Shown: positions 14,698-26,756, counted from the first letter of the stretch. The stretch is DNA of 64,000 nucleotides from Prorocentrum cordatum (GCA_963575745.1 CAUYUJ010005002.1:130577-194576), one strand, 5' to 3'. Program-made: numbers and translations. The notes: generated by a model not told the origin, from the letters alone.

Positions 14698-14791
14698 CCG
14701 CGGCCTCGAACGCCGAGGCGTCGAAGAACTCAACGCGAGACAGCGCGCTGGCCAGGTTGGCCGCGTCCTGCGTCTTCCACGACGCCCGCCG
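14698..14791 (-). CDS. candidate exon, helical-repeat (HPR/OPR-like) protein
   Basis: The minus strand after GTCCAG (14792-14797) reads RRASWKTQDAANLASALSRV then EFFDASAFEAAA. The layout 'Q-D-A-A-N-L-A-S-A-L-x-x-V-x-F-F-D' matches the other helical-repeat exons here. The acceptor CAG is clear. The donor is not resolved; the open frame runs on into SGCRGRG. The TIR element at 14426-14659 ends about 40 bp beyond the exon. Confidence 0.42.
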
Positions 14792-14824
14792 CTGGACGAG
14801 CTCGTGTGTGGCCTTTCTTCCCAC

Positions 14825-14859
14825 GGCGACGACGGCGACAACGGCGGCGACGGCGACCG

Positions 14860-14899
<40 letters not shown>

Positions 14900-15045
14900 C
14901 GCGACGGCGACGGCGACGACGACGAGGACGACGACGACGACGACGGCGGCGACGACGGCGACAGCAGCGGCAAGGGCGGCGACGGAGGTGACGACGGCGG
15001 CGATGACGACGACGGGGACGACGACGGGGACGACGACGGCGCGGC
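14825..15045. repeat. (GGCGAC)n tract
   Basis: Hexanucleotide CGGCGA with GAC interruptions. The Asp/Gly, Arg and Ala/Val translations are artefacts. Confidence 0.9.
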
Positions 15046-15241
15046 GCCACCCCAGCTCCGGGAAGCCTGCGCTTCTGAGCCTGCAGGCCTTCCCGCGGCT
15101 TGCCAAGCGCGTGGCCGTTGGTGAACACGTATAGCGTTTTGCGGGATTAGCGAATCTTCCCAAGGGCCTGCCAGTCTTTCGTGTACTGTGTCCACGGCGA
15201 CGGTGTTCTCCTCCAGCAGCAGAGCGCTGCAGCAATGCGCA

Positions 15242-16900
15242 TCATCCGAGTTCAGGCCACGCGCGCTTCGCCTTCGGCTCGAATGCGACCTGCGCGTTGA
15301 TGATATGCCGGGGTGCCAGCTGCGATGCCATGCCTAAGTCGGACTCGATGGGTACAAACGCACTGTCGGACACCTTCGTCGAGAGCGCGACCACAGACTG
15401 GTCAAGCATCTCCTCCCACGTGGTTTCATCCTTGCTCGCGTCCACGCATCATGTCTCCCGCGCCTCGGCGACGCCCTCCCGGGGCGGCGAGCGGACCACC
15501 TCGCGGCGCTTAGACGCGCGCCCAAGACAAGCCGATCCGAAGCCCCCCTGGCCCACGACGCCCAGCAGCGCGCGGCGTCGCCGACCTCGGGCGGGCAAGC
15601 CGCCAAGCGGGGGCGCGTCGCAATCCTGGGCCTCAGCGCGGTCGTGGTCGCCGTCGCGCAATTGGCCAAGTTATCCCGCGAAGGAAGGGTGGGTGCCTTG
15701 AGGCACCTCTCGCCCTCGATGCCCATCGCGCCGCGCGTGCGCATGTGACTTGCAATGTCGTAGAGCGCCTGCCGCACGTGGCGGGCGACGTCGCCCTGCT
15801 TTCAGCTGTCCGCTGCGCTGGGGCTCTCTGGCAAAGCGCGGCTCTCGCGAGACGCCTGCAAATCGGAGACGCCCCAAGTGAACCTGAGGATCTGCGCCCT
15901 GCGGCCCCATGACCTCAACGGGCCTGTCGCGGTATACCGCGCCCCGCCGCGGCGGCGGCCGCGGCGCGCAGGGGTGTTCCGCGACGCGGAGCCGCGGCGC
16001 CCACTCCTCGATCGCCCGCGGGCCCCCCCAGCGCTGCCTGCAAACCAAGTCCTGCCCGAAGCGGGCGTCAGTGGGCCACGTGGCCCTCGGGCCCCAGCAC
16101 TGCGCCGCCCTGATGGCGACCCGAGAGCTGCCCGCGAAGAACTCGACGATGTCGACGTCGCTCTTGCTCCTCCACGGGCAGCTCGACCTGGGTCGCCGCA
16201 CCGCGAGGGCGCCTCTCTCCGCGGCGCCACGTGCTGGGGCCTGGCCAGTCTGTCTGCAGATGGCGCGTGTCCTCGATCAAGGCAGAAGGAGCTCCTCACC
16301 CGAAACCTCCGAGCCCCCGCGAGTTGCTCCCCCTCGCCCCAGAAGGCACCCTGCAAGTCCACGTGTGCTCGCGTCTCCGAGGGTGACTCTCTTGGCGACA
16401 GCGTTCGCCGGGGCCGCCTGGGCCTTCGCGGACGGCCCCGAGAGCGCGGCGCCGAGGAGGAAGATGAGGCGCCGGACCTTCTTGATGAAGCCCCCCATCG
16501 AGGTGGCGGATCCTTTTGACGAGGCTTGTTGGGAGCTTGCGTGGGTTCCAATATCCTGCGGCGCAACTTCGCATCCCCCCCCGTGGCGGGGCTGGCCAAG
16601 TAGTATGCCATCCACCCCATGCCGCGCGCTGCGCGCGTCGTGTAACGGCCGAACGCGTTCGCCTCTCGGCTCTCGCAGCTCTCCGGGCGATCGCGCTCCT
16701 CGGCCTGTGCGAGGCAGACTTTGGCGACCGGCGCCGCGCGGCAACGCGGCCCCCCCCCCGCCGCCGACGCACGCGCGATAGGGCAAGCCAGGTCGGACAC
16801 TGCGGGCGCTGACCATCGTGCTGTAGACGGCGGAGGAACGCCGGGGCCAGACCTGTGGAGCTCGCCCTTGGGCCTGCGCGCGGCGGAGGCCGCCGGGGCC
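15242..16900 (-). pseudogene. broken ORF with methylase-like FAG motif
   Basis: Protein-like segments appear in order on the minus strand but in changing frames. Near 16620-16500: GMGWMAYYLASPATGGDAKL. Near 16500-16400: GGFIKKVRRLIFLLGAALSG. Near 16165-16090: SDVDIVEFFAGSSRVAIRA then DARFGQDLVC. Near 15770-15700: RQALYDIASHMRTRGAMGIE. At 15445-15242: ETTWEEMLDQSVVALSTKV. 'D-I-V-E-F-F-A-G-x-x-R-V' looks like the SAM-binding motif I of C5-methylase-like folds, as seen in retroelement-associated dinoflagellate ORFs. Several frame changes argue for decay, or for introns I cannot place. Function is unproven. Confidence 0.42.
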
Positions 16901-16961
16901 AAAAGTCACGGACGCTTTGTCCTTTGTCCGTCGGCGCATTGCCCCCTAAAAAAGATACCGC

Positions 16962-16964
<3 letters not shown>

Positions 16965-17001
<37 letters not shown>

Positions 17002-17385
17002 CATATATATATACACGCACACAGGATAACATCCAAAACAAATCATACCAGAAAAAAACCCTATCCGACTTTGCTTAGGGCTATAGGGCTATGGGGCTAT
17101 AGTGCCGTAGGGCTATAAGGCTATGGGACTATAGGGCTATAGGCTATAAGGCTATAGGGCTAATGTAGGGTTATAGGCTATAGGACTACAGGGCTATAGG
17201 GCTAATGTTGGGCTATAGGGCTATAAGGCTACAGAGCGATAGGGCTATAGGGCTATTGGGCTATAGGGCAATGAATATTTAGGGCTATAGGGCTATAAGG
17301 CTACCGAGCACCGGGGCACCCAAGCACCTGGGTACCCCCGGCCACCTGGGCACCCGGGCACTCGGGCACCCGGCCCGGCCACCGA
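16965..17385. repeat. (CT)n(TA)n, (GGGCTATA)n and (GGGCACCCGG)n
   Basis: 16968-16992 is (CT)n and 16993-17020 TA-rich. 17080-17310 holds about 25 units of GGGCTATA with decay. 17313-17385 is a 10-bp GGGCACCCGG-like repeat. Confidence 0.88.
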
Positions 17386-18620
17386 AATCGGTGGCCCAGC
17401 TCACTTAACCATACGAATCCGCTAGGACTCCTACAGAAGCAAGCTCTGATTGTTGGGGACCTTGGACTGCACTTGAGCCGCGGATTGCGTTGCAAGACGC
17501 GCGATGCGACCGAGAAACAGAAACGCTGCGGCCGCCGCGCGAGCGACGTCGCGCGCCGGGGCCGCGCGGGCGGACCGAGGTGGGCGGCGCGCCGAAGGCC
17601 CGCGGCCTGGAAGACATCCACGTCGTGGGGCCCGGCAAGGCCGACAAGGTGCCCCACGCATAGTGGAACACTTCTCTTGTGTAGCCGCCCCGGATATGCG
17701 CGGCGCCCACCCATGCAACTGGGGCGCGCGACAGTCGCGCACTTGACCCCCCTAGGCGAATGCGCAAAAAAAACATGGCAGTTTGAAATTTGCGGTAGCC
17801 AATGCGTAGCCATTTTGACAGCCGCATCTCTAGACGGCATGTTCCACCCCTGCAGTCGCCACCCCTTCGCCCCACCAACGCTTGCGTTGTAATCCCAGCG
17901 CGCATGAACGCGCGACGCGGCCACCAGCGGGCGCGGAACTTCCACGTAGAGCGCGCGCATTGCCCGATATCTGCAGACGACCGGTCCCCATCAGATGCGG
18001 TCTTACACACGCGCAATAGACTTGCACATACTTGCGCAGACGGCCCTGTCGTTCCTGCAAGGGCGGGAGCAATCGGTGATGAGCTGCGTGCCGGCGACGG
18101 TCGCCTCGCAAGCCGCGTCCATCACCAGTGGACTGCCGTGCATGGGCATAGTGTTCTCGGAGACGTTCACCGAGTGATCGTCGAAAACGGTCCTCGGCAC
18201 GGCGGGCGCACCGCGTGATCCGAGCACTTCGGCATGGGGTCGATGAGGAAGAAGATGGCGCCCAGCTCGGCGACCCATGATACGCCGGCATCTCGCGCCG
18301 TCTACTGCCGCTGCTGACGCCAGGCGTCGTGCTGGAGCCAGGTCTGGGCGACGCGGCCAGCCCCGCCATCCGCGCGCGTCTCCTCGACCTCCGTGGCGCG
18401 CCGTTCGCCCTGGAAGCCAGGGCGGGCGTCGTTCTCGTCTCACGCCCAAGCTGGGCCCCGATAGGCGGAGCTGACTTGCGTGGCGCTACCTTGGCCATCT
18501 AGGGCGTGACTCGTCTCGTTCGCTTGCCGTGCGCCGCTACTAGCTTCCCCGACGACTTCATGCTCTTGCCCTTCGCGCCACCCGTCTTGCTGTGAGACTG
18601 CTTGACACCTCCACCTGGGC
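17301..18620 (-). pseudogene. possible downstream part of copia-like relic
   Basis: Protein-like stretches on the minus strand in differing frames: VFDDHSVNVSENTMPMHG with MDAACEATVAGTQLITDC (about 18200-18060), and LQGWNMPSRDAAVKMATHWL (about 17860-17800). They lie downstream of the Gag-like segment and may be the rest of that element. I see no protease, integrase or RT motif, so this is positional inference. Confidence 0.25.
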
Positions 18621-18639
18621 CGCTTCCAGCACCTTTGTG

Positions 18640-19370
18640 ATGTCCCCCTCTCGGTGACAGGAGTAGGCGGTGCGAATCCCCTGCGCGAGTTCCGACGGGA
18701 TGCCGTCGTCATAGTCGAAGGTAAGGTTCTCTTCGAATGTGTCGTCCAGAAGTTCATCGTAATGGGACTGGTCAGGATGATATTCGCAATTGTGCTTTAT
18801 ATACTGCGTTTCATGACCATGTCGCGGCCGACTCCATCCGCCTTGCCGGTGATACGGACGCTGCTGCTTTGGAGTCGGGTTCGTGCACGAGGACGTCGGC
18901 TGCTTCCTTGACCAGTTTCAACTTGTACTTGCCGCCTGAATTCCAGAGCATAATGGCCTTCTTGTCCACCGAGGGGCCGCTCGCCTCAAAACGCTGCATG
19001 ATGAGGAAAGGCGCTTGCATATCCAGCCCGCACTCGGGACAACGTGTAGCTTGTGTAGCTGCTTTGTCCACTCCGTCTGACGGACCTACGGGCGTATGTG
19101 TTCCTGCGGGCGGGGCGATCGCGAAGAATCGGTCCATCACCGGACCTTCTTTGAGGATCGGTCTCTCGTCGAAACGCTCGAGGGATCTTGAGTAACATAT
19201 TGCAGCCATCAGGTCGAACGAACTGTGTGGGCGACATGCCCTCAGTGTAATCGAGCGCCTTCCCCGAGAGCTCGCTGTACAGGCGCATGCTGATCTCTTC
19301 GTAGGTAATGATCATGGCCGCAATGACTACCCGATTCTCTGCCCGACGAACGTATCTACGATAACACAAT
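18640..19370 (-). pseudogene. copia-like retrotransposon Gag relic
   Basis: On the minus strand, in order: MIITYEEISMRLYSELSGKA, EGMSPTQFVRPDGCNMLLKI, then after a one-base frame change ERFDERPILKEGPVMDRFFA, CPECGLDMQAPFLIMQRFEA, NSGGKYKLKLVKEAADVL, and in a third frame YDELLDDTFEENLTFDYDD. 'Y-x-E-L-x-G-K-A ... G-x-x-x-L-L-K ... F-D-E' is the arrangement of Ty1/copia-type Gag in dinoflagellates as I remember it. Gag packages element RNA. At least two frameshifts make it non-functional. Confidence 0.6.
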
Positions 19371-19747
19371 CAGCCCTTGTCTTTGTCACCGTCGAGAGCG
19401 GGGCACGGTGGGAGGTTGCCTGTGTGTCTGCTTCTTTCTCCTTTGCCATCTGGTGCGTTACACCAGCCACTTGCTCAACCGTTTTCAGGGTAGTCCTCCT
19501 CATGTCGTGATGAGCTCGTCGCTGAAATTCCGTGCAGAGCCAATGAGCGGCGGATCCTGAGGCGGATCGTCTTCCCCTGTTGCGGCCATGACTGCACCCA
19601 CGAAGCCGCGTGCAACTGTACGTCATCGAGCGTGTGTCTGGAGCGTGGGATTGGTGCGGATGATGTCCGTTTGTATCCACAACGCCACCGTGTGCCATGC
19701 ATTCTCTGTCGAGGCCGCCGGCTGCACACGGCGTCCGAAGTATAATG

Positions 19748-19906
19748 TTAAGTCGGGCCTGTCCCCCTACAGGTGGATTGTGGACGAAGACTAAAAACGG
19801 CAGAAACATAACCAAAAATGCTCAAAAATAGTCGAAAAGCCGTCCCCAGACTATTTTTTTGAATAGTCTTCAAGATTCCTCCTGTAGAGGGACAGGCCCG
19901 ACTTAA
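19748..19906. mobile_element. TIR element (MITE-like) copy 2
   Basis: Near-perfect 26-bp inverted ends: TTAAGTCGGGCCTGTCCC, then CCTACAGG at the left and the inverse at the right with one mismatch. Flanked by GTATAATG (19740-19747) and GTGTAATG (19907-19914), a 7/8-matching 8-bp duplication. The AT-rich interior has a small hairpin (GACTATT...AATAGTC) and no ORF. Confidence 0.9.
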
Positions 19907-19914
19907 GTGTAATG

Positions 19915-21660
19915 GTTCGGAGGCCTCTGGGTGTGCCCGGGGGCCTGGCGGCTGCACACGCCGGCCAGCACTCACAGGGCGCCCTGCGCCGGCAGGGCGT
20001 CGGAGAAAAAGAAGGGGCAGCAGAGAGCGAGGGACGTGAGGCGGTGGGAGCAGGCGCCATGGGCAGGTCAGAACTTGCACGTACAACGAGGCGGAGCCAG
20101 CATGAGCGGGGCAAGGTAGCTGATAAGGCCCCCTGATTCGGGCAAGCAGTAAGGGTGCGCCTTTCGTGCACCTTTCGTACCCCTTCGGGGCCCTAGGGGG
20201 CTCGTTTAGGGCCCCTTTCCTGCAACCCTCGACGCCCTCAATTTACCGTCCCCCATTATCGAACGCCCAACTGATTCTTTGTTGCTATTTCCAATTAAGG
20301 TCGTTACCTGGGAGGGAGAGAACACAGGGACCATGACCAAGACTGAGCGCGGAAACGTCGCGTCGACCTTGGTCACCGTCGACCTTGGTCAGCGTCATCT
20401 CGTGGATCATCCTCGCGAGTCGGCGACGGCCAACATGGCCTATGACCACGGACATGGACCCTTGAGCGAGGGGCAAGCGCTGGTCAGTCTGTGGCCTCTG
20501 GTGGAGATTTTTTGTTTCTACCATTTCCGGCAACGATCGTTACCGAAGGGAGGGGGGCGCAGGAAACTGGAACGCTTGGGAAGGGTGGGGCACGTCGGGG
20601 CGGTGGTGGCAGCGATCGCCACAGTATGCGCGCCAGCACCCGCCTGTGGGGGTGGGGGACCAGGCCCCCTCACCTACGTGCGATCGTTACAATTACCCTG
20701 GGGCGTGGGGGAGGGTTTGGCCCAGGTAACGACCGTTACGCGCCCGAGGATAGAAAAAACAACCTCACTCTGCGCGTGGGGAGGGGGGGCACTGGGAGGA
20801 GAAACGTTGTACATCTCCTGGCTGTGGGGGTGTTTTTTCTTTGCGGGTTCTGCTCTCGCGTATCGCGACTATCACGCCCTTGAAGCAAGTGTCACACAAC
20901 ATGCAGCGGGCTCTGCAACATGGCCGCACGTTCCCAGCGCCAGGCCTCTGCGAACAGCGAGGGCTCGTAGAAGCCGACCTCTGAGAATGCCTGCGGCCAG
21001 GCTCCCCCTACCCCCCCTCTTCTCACTGCGCCAACCGTCCCCCGCTGCCGACCAGCCCGCGAGTGCGCGCCGAGAAAAACCCATCTCGTGATGTGCAGCT
21101 GCTGCGCTCAAAAGTCAGTCCCAACATGCCAGGTGAGGATGCAAGGCCCAATGGCGGGCGTCCGAGCAAGATGCCGAGACGATGTGGGGACGTTGGGAGG
21201 CCCGAAACGGTCCAGCGACAGACCGTGCGGTAACCTCAAACTCCAGGAGACCTCAACGCGCGCTCCGTCACCGCACAGTTTCGGAGCCTTGGAGGCCCCC
21301 AGCGCCCAAGACATCCTCGGAGAACGACCCGAATCCCAGAACCGTGCGGTCACCCCGAAGCCCCACTGACTCACCACACTGTGTGGTCGCCGCACAGTTT
21401 GGGAGGGTCCCAAGCGAGCGGGCGAGCGTCCATCCAGCTCTGCGGGTAGAGCCGCGCCCAGGGCGGGACGAGAAGAGCCGTGGCCCTCGAAGAAAAAATC
21501 AAGGTATCAGATCGCGGTCACGGACTGGTCCTTGATGTTCGACCATTGTGACCCTTGTGGAGCGAAGTCGCATGAAGCGCAGCAGGTGCCGCACTCACTT
21601 ACATGCTGATGGCAACCTGTGCTGCTCTGGATAAGTTGACGTCTGCAACGTTGCTCTGCT
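19915..21660. other. GC-rich DNA, no gene recognised
   Basis: A 270-residue plus-strand frame (20279-21091) exists but has no recognisable domain and compositional bias only. The word CGATCGTTAC or GGTCGTTACC recurs at about 20300, 20535, 20682 and 20727. 21190-21420 has a loose repeat of CCGTGCGGT/CCGCACAG. Confidence 0.4.
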
Positions 21661-21764
21661 GCGGGGTGAATGCGTGCCGAGCTTTGTCACACATGTGAAA
21701 ACTCAACACTGTAAGTGCGTGGGCGTGCTCGCGCTGGAATTCGGCGCTGTCGCGCCTGTACAGG

Positions 21765-21825
21765 AAGAGGGGGAGGAGAAGGAGGAGGAGGAGGAGGAGG
21801 AGAAGGAGGAAGAGGGAGGAGCGTT
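21765..21825. repeat. (GGA)n tract
   Basis: Short purine run. Confidence 0.9.
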
Positions 21826-21999
21826 GTGCAGAACACGACGAAGAGGATCATCGCATCCTAGGCATTGCCCCGCTGCTCGTGCTTACGCGCCCCAAGAGAC
21901 GGAACAAGCCCGACATATTCGAAGCACTCCTCGCCGTCGTTCGTTATGCGCTTCATCGGGTGATGCGGCATCCAATGGATCCTGTCACTGCCTGTCCGA

Positions 22000-23200
22000 A
22001 TTTATAGATGAAGCTCAATATCTGACTGTCTTCGCGAATTGGCAACCATGCGCCCCATCAGACTGGTAATTGCTGAATGAGCCATGCACAATCACATGAC
22101 TCCGACTGAACGGAAATAGTGCCGCACTGAGAGTGGACGATGCACCAAGACCCAAGTAGCCAACATGCATCAAACCACATGCATATGCTGCGAACGACTT
22201 GGACTGCACGATTACATCAAGTTGTTCTTGACGAAGTGTTCCAAGCACATACTTGTCAAATCTGTTTTTGTAAAAACTCGAACTTGATTAAATCCAATAC
22301 AATGCTAAACCACGAAATCAAACAATAAGAATGGTGCGAACCTCGATCGGAAATGCGTGCTATTCCCAAGGTCGCCAGATCTAAAGTGAAACGCCACGAC
22401 AACTTTAGTGTTCGGTACTTCTTGCTTGCGCGCATCACGACCTTTGCCATTAATATGCGATAAAACATAACGTTCGTGCAGTCTGGTCGAATTGTGCCAA
22501 CGCACCTAAGATCAACATGCACATGCGTCACAATCGGATGTTCCGAGAGAGCAATTGACCTGGGCACGAATTCCTGTGTCAAACAGAACCTCGAAACTCC
22601 TCGGTCATTGAAAAAAGAGTCTTCACCCTAATTCTCCCTCGGAAGATGTGGTCGCACGGGGTTGTCCGGACAACTCCGCTGTGAATAGAGCGTGCACTGC
22701 TTAGATAATGTTGTTGCCAAGACGGCCCAAACCACCGACCCATATGCTTTGTACAAGGCCAGGCGACCCATTGAAGCAATAGTCAAGTCGTACTTGTTCG
22801 CCAGAACTTTGGAATTCAACGCAAATGTCTTTAGTGATCCTTTCGTGCCACGTTGAATGTCCGTGCTGGCTCCGAAACGACATCGCAAAGAGAGCGCGAG
22901 CTCCTGTCACGCAAATGGACATTGCAACGTCTATAGAAATCTACATCTGAGACATACACTTTTGCGCACAGTTCATGTAAACCATGTGCGCAGATGGTTC
23001 CCCATGTTCAGCAAACATGGCTTCAACCAAAATGGCGAATTACGTATCTGCCATTCGGAATATTGATTGCCATGCGTGCCCAAGGTAGCTATGTCATTGA
23101 TGGGCCGAAACGCCAAGGATTCCGACATCTGGTGCTTCGATGTCTTTGACACATCGGCCCCTGGGTCTCCAAACCACTTCCCCTAGGCACGCTTGTCATC
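22000..23200. other. lower-GC island without recognised gene
   Basis: Visibly more AT-rich than the flanks. Loosely recurring words (CACATGC, GTGCGCAGA, ATTCGGAA) suggest old divergent repeats. Frames are short and unfamiliar. Confidence 0.4.
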
Positions 23201-23206
23201 CGATAC

Positions 23207-23653
23207 GTGTTTGACGTTCCCGAGGCCCGAAACTGGCTTCCCGAATCCAACAATGGCGACGGCGACGGCCAGGCCGCTTCAATTCTGTCCAGACGCCGGA
23301 TGTATGTTGATGCAAGGGCACCGTTGCAGAGCAACTCCATCCTTAAAATTGCTGTTTGCGCACTACCAGACGTGCCCGAGGCGTGTGAAAAATGCCTCGG
23401 TGAGTTTAAAGTATCGCCAGATGCGTCGTTGAGGCCTCCTCCTCCTCCTCCTCACCAGACCCCGTGCCATTGTGACAGCCTGGGGCCTTCGGTGGATACA
23501 GTCGGGGCGAACTGCACAAGGCATCCGAGAGAACACCAGACTCTTTTGAGGACAACCCTTGACCCAGACAGGGGGCGGACCGCATACTTCAACAGCAGCA
23601 ACAGCAAGCGTCGTCGAAATGCGAACGCTGCCACACCCATGAATTTAAATTGA
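23207..23653 (+). CDS. hypothetical ORF, 148 residues
   Basis: Opens MFDVPEARNWLPESNNGDGD, includes PEACEKCLGEFKV and a poly-Pro stretch from a CTC repeat, and ends PMNLN. Composition is less repetitive than its surroundings, but I recognise no family and see no promoter or splice evidence. It may be chance. Confidence 0.2.
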   Translation: MFDVPEARNWLPESNNGDGDGQAASILSRRRMYVDARAPLQSNSILKIAVCALPDVPEACEKCLGEFKVSPDASLRPPPPPPHQTPCHCDSLGPSVDTVGANCTRHPREHQTLLRTTLDPDRGRTAYFNSSNSKRRRNANAATPMNLN

Positions 23654-23754
23654 CACAAGTATTGATGAGGCTAAGTGGGCGCGGCACAAAAATGGGTTGC
23701 ATGTGAAAGCCGGTTTCTTCCTTACCCGGCGCGCGGGAGAGACACTCACAATGC

Positions 23755-23880
23755 AGAGGGGGAGGAGGAGGACGAGGAGGCGGAGGAGGAGGAGGAGGAG
23801 GAGGAGAAGGAAGAAGAGGAGGAGGAGGAGGAGGAGGAGGAGGAGGGGGAGGAGGAGGAGAAAGAGGAGCAACAGGGGGG
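23755..23880. repeat. (GGA)n tract
   Basis: Plus-strand purine tract of GGA/GAA. Confidence 0.93.
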
Positions 23881-23889
23881 GGAAAGACA

Positions 23890-24425
23890 GAGGTAGCATG
23901 ACATAGGCCTGGAGCAGCGCTCAAGCCATGGAGCAGCGCTCAAGCCACCCTGCTCCAGACATTTCAAGCACACGAGACGCGATAGACAAGACACAGGGGC
24001 ACTCTGGCTTCTGCAGGGTCGTCATGCTGATCAGACACATCAGGCCCAACTGCGCGGAGGGTATGGGGAGGAGAACGGCGAGAGGACACTGGACACTGGA
24101 CACTGCGCGTGTTCGCCCCGCGGGACGGCCCTACGCGGGGCCAGGCGGTGGCGCCGCGGCGCCGACAAGTAAACAAAAAAAAGGAAGAGGATGGGGGAGC
24201 GGGGAAAGGCCAGGAGAAGGGAACGCTGGAGAAGAGGGTTTCGGCGGATCGCAGCCCACGCGTGACCTATTCAAATCCTGCACGAAATGCGCCCAGGGGA
24301 GCGCAAGAGCACTCACCAGCCAACGCGATGAGCTTCTCAGCAGCCCCGCGACAGCGTGGGCTCAGTCTTTCATGGTCTCCGCTGTCGCGAGTCCCTCACG
24401 CAGGCCGAGTCCAGTGAAGCTGAGC
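23890..24425. other. unique DNA, no gene recognised
   Basis: Contains a short duplication (CAGCGCTCAAGCCA, about 23913 and 23934). No supported gene. Confidence 0.4.
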
Positions 24426-24427
24426 TC

Positions 24428-24497
24428 GAGGGAGGAGGAGGAGGAGGAGGAGGAGGAGGAGGAGGAGGAGGAGGAGGAGGAGGAGGAGGAAGAGGAG
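24428..24497. repeat. (GGA)n tract
   Basis: Almost pure GGA. Confidence 0.95.
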
Positions 24498-25062
24498 TCC
24501 GGCGCCCAGGGTCGGTCTCTCGAAGGCCGGCCGTGCATTGCACACGCCCAGCCAACGAATTACCGCCCAGACCGCAGCAACAGCTGCGCAGGAAGGGCAT
24601 AGGGGGTGACTACGTCGCCTGTGAAGACTCGCGGCCCAACGGTTCCGACATGGTGCGTTGGGAGCCAAAGGCATCCCAGCCGGAACAGCTGGCACGGCAT
24701 ACTGAAGAGAACAAGCTCCCTAGCCCTGGGTGGGTGCAAGGCCCCTTCGGACTCACGTGGCACAAGCCGCCGCCTCCCGAGGAAATGCCGATCCCTGAGG
24801 GTCAGATCAAAATGAAATGACCGCACAGACGCCGCTACCCGCCTTCACCAGCAGGGCCACGCTGAGACTGGGGCCGTGCTACACCCAACGACGGGAGACC
24901 CGGCGATACAGGTTTCGCAACGTCCACCCCAAGCCCCAGAGCCCGCGGTTCCAGAAAAATCGGCCGGTTGCACCCCGCCCAACTTTCGAAATAAGTGCCG
25001 TGTACAGTGTGCCCCGAGGGTGCTCGGCACTGACACCATGAAAACAGGTGCCAGGCCTCACC

Positions 25063-25065
25063 GGA

Positions 25066-25096
<31 letters not shown>

Positions 25097-25145
25097 GAGG
25101 AGGAGGAGGAGGAGGAGGAGGAGGAGGAGGAGGAAGAGAGGAGGA
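25063..25145. repeat. (GGA)n tract
   Basis: Almost pure GGA. Confidence 0.95.
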
Positions 25146-25149
25146 GATA

Positions 25150-26750
25150 TGCTCCAATGCCCTTGGAGGAGGGGGGGGCTCTTCTGCTCGTGGCAGGGGC
25201 AGCTGCGGACACGGGCCCTGCTACAGGCATGGTGGCTCATGTTTGCCCCTGGGTGCTCTTAAGGCGCTCTCGCGCATCTGCCGCTGCACTGGCACGGAGC
25301 ACGCTCCACACTGACATGCACCGGCATGGTAAGAGAAGCGAGAAGAGGAGGAGGGTGAGGAGGAGAAGGAGGAGAAGTTCGCGACGACCGGGCAGAGAGC
25401 TTGGGTAACATTGGGAGGCTGCCGTAGTTAACCTGCTACTGGCAGGAGCAGCTCTCAGACTCTCAGGATGCCGCTGTTCAGCTGCTCCTGTCGGGGACAG
25501 CTTGACACACAGACAAAACAACAAAAAAACAAGTGGCAGAACCAGACAGGACGAACTGTAGGAGGGGCACGAGGAGGAGTCAAGGCAGCCAGGTCGAGCG
25601 AACCAGCTGGCCCCTCATATTCCCACCCTTGCCTCGCAGAACGTACCGAGCACTTGCGGCACAACTTGATGTTGGAATTGGAACGCGCTCCCACCCGGCA
25701 CCCAACAGCAGGAAGGCGCTCGCGCGCGGCCCCGCTCCCGACGACCTGTCGAAGGAAACACTGCACGGGCCGCGCTGGGGCGGGAACGTCAGAACATCCG
25801 AAGCAGAAGCCCGTCGCACGGCTGCGACCCGAGCAAAGAAAACAATCAGCGCAGCACGCTCTCTGACCCCAAGGCCTGTACCACAAGGCCTGAACGGGTC
25901 TGCTGAACAGCTTGGGATGATGTCCGAGCAATCGTATGACGAGTCCCTTGCCATGGGTCGATGACTTGACCGCTGGTCGACGTCAACCTGTGCATGCACG
26001 TCTGGAGTAAGCGGGGCTTCCCGAGGACACGGAGAGGAAAACTGCACTTGCTCTGCACTAGGTGGGAGTCCACGCAAGCATGAACGCATATGGGAAAGGT
26101 ACGTGTTGGGGAAGTGGTCTTCACTACATTGTACGACGTGAAAGCAGGTCGCAATACAGCCGCACTCCTCGAAACAATTTCCACATGTGAAAACACCGCA
26201 AGAAGCAGAGAGCTCAGGAAGGCGCACACACACACACACACAAAAAAAAAAACACCAGGAATGAGTGGTCCTCGAACCATGTCTAGTTTAGAAACTACCC
26301 ACCGTTCAGCACCCAATCTTGGAGGGTTGAAGTACCGCCGCAGGGGTGTTACATGGGCTCGTAGCCTCCACGCCCCACGCCACTGGGGGCGGGACATCGA
26401 CAAAAAACACAGGAAGAAGCACAGGAAATCAACAAGCTGGAAACGAAAATCCGCTGGACAGCAGCAGCCTTGAAGCCATGCCGCATTGGCGGATTTGGAT
26501 AGGCTCGAAGCCGCCTGCACCCCGCGTGCCCTGCGGACGGGACGCCGAAGTCGAACAAACAAAACGCCTGACTTGCCCGGTTCGTCCCAATCTTGGTCGA
26601 CTGAGATACGAGACCGGCGAGCACCGACGGCAATATTTGCAAGAGCGCTGGAGCGTTGCGACAGGGCGTTGGGACGCGGTTGCAGGAATACCCAGGAGCC
26701 GAATGACCGCGGGCGCTCATTGGGCTGCTTGTGCCTGAGAAAATTGGGAG
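25150..26750. other. unique DNA, no supported gene
   Basis: A frame ending MMSEQSYDESLAMGR at 25964 looks faintly protein-like but has no family signature. (CA)n lies at 26225-26243. Confidence 0.35.
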
Positions 26751-26756
26751 AGGGGT

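Noticed and set aside
17080-17310. GGGCTATA array as interstitial telomere
   Set aside because: The unit is 8 bp and lacks the TTTAGGG core; variation is not telomere-like.
17791-17820. 13-nt match (CGTAGCCATTTTG) to the dinoflagellate spliced leader on the plus strand
   Set aside because: The match stops before the leader's GGCTCAAG end, and the opposite strand reads a protein-like segment (AAVKMATHWLP) through it. Probably chance.
19740-19914. TTAA target duplication (piggyBac type) for the TIR family
   Set aside because: Copy 1 has TGAG/CAAA at those positions while the outer 8-bp flanks still match; the 8-bp model fits all three copies better.
20279-21091. 270-residue plus-strand ORF
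   Set aside because: No domain, biased composition, and no homologous pattern that I recognise.
23020-23045. GCCATTTTGGTTGAAG on the minus strand, 14/16 to the 3' part of the spliced leader
   Set aside because: Two mismatches, no match upstream, and expected by chance at this window size when several offsets are allowed.
25533-25964. 143-residue plus-strand ORF
   Set aside because: Only the last ~60 residues look protein-like; no family signature or splice evidence.
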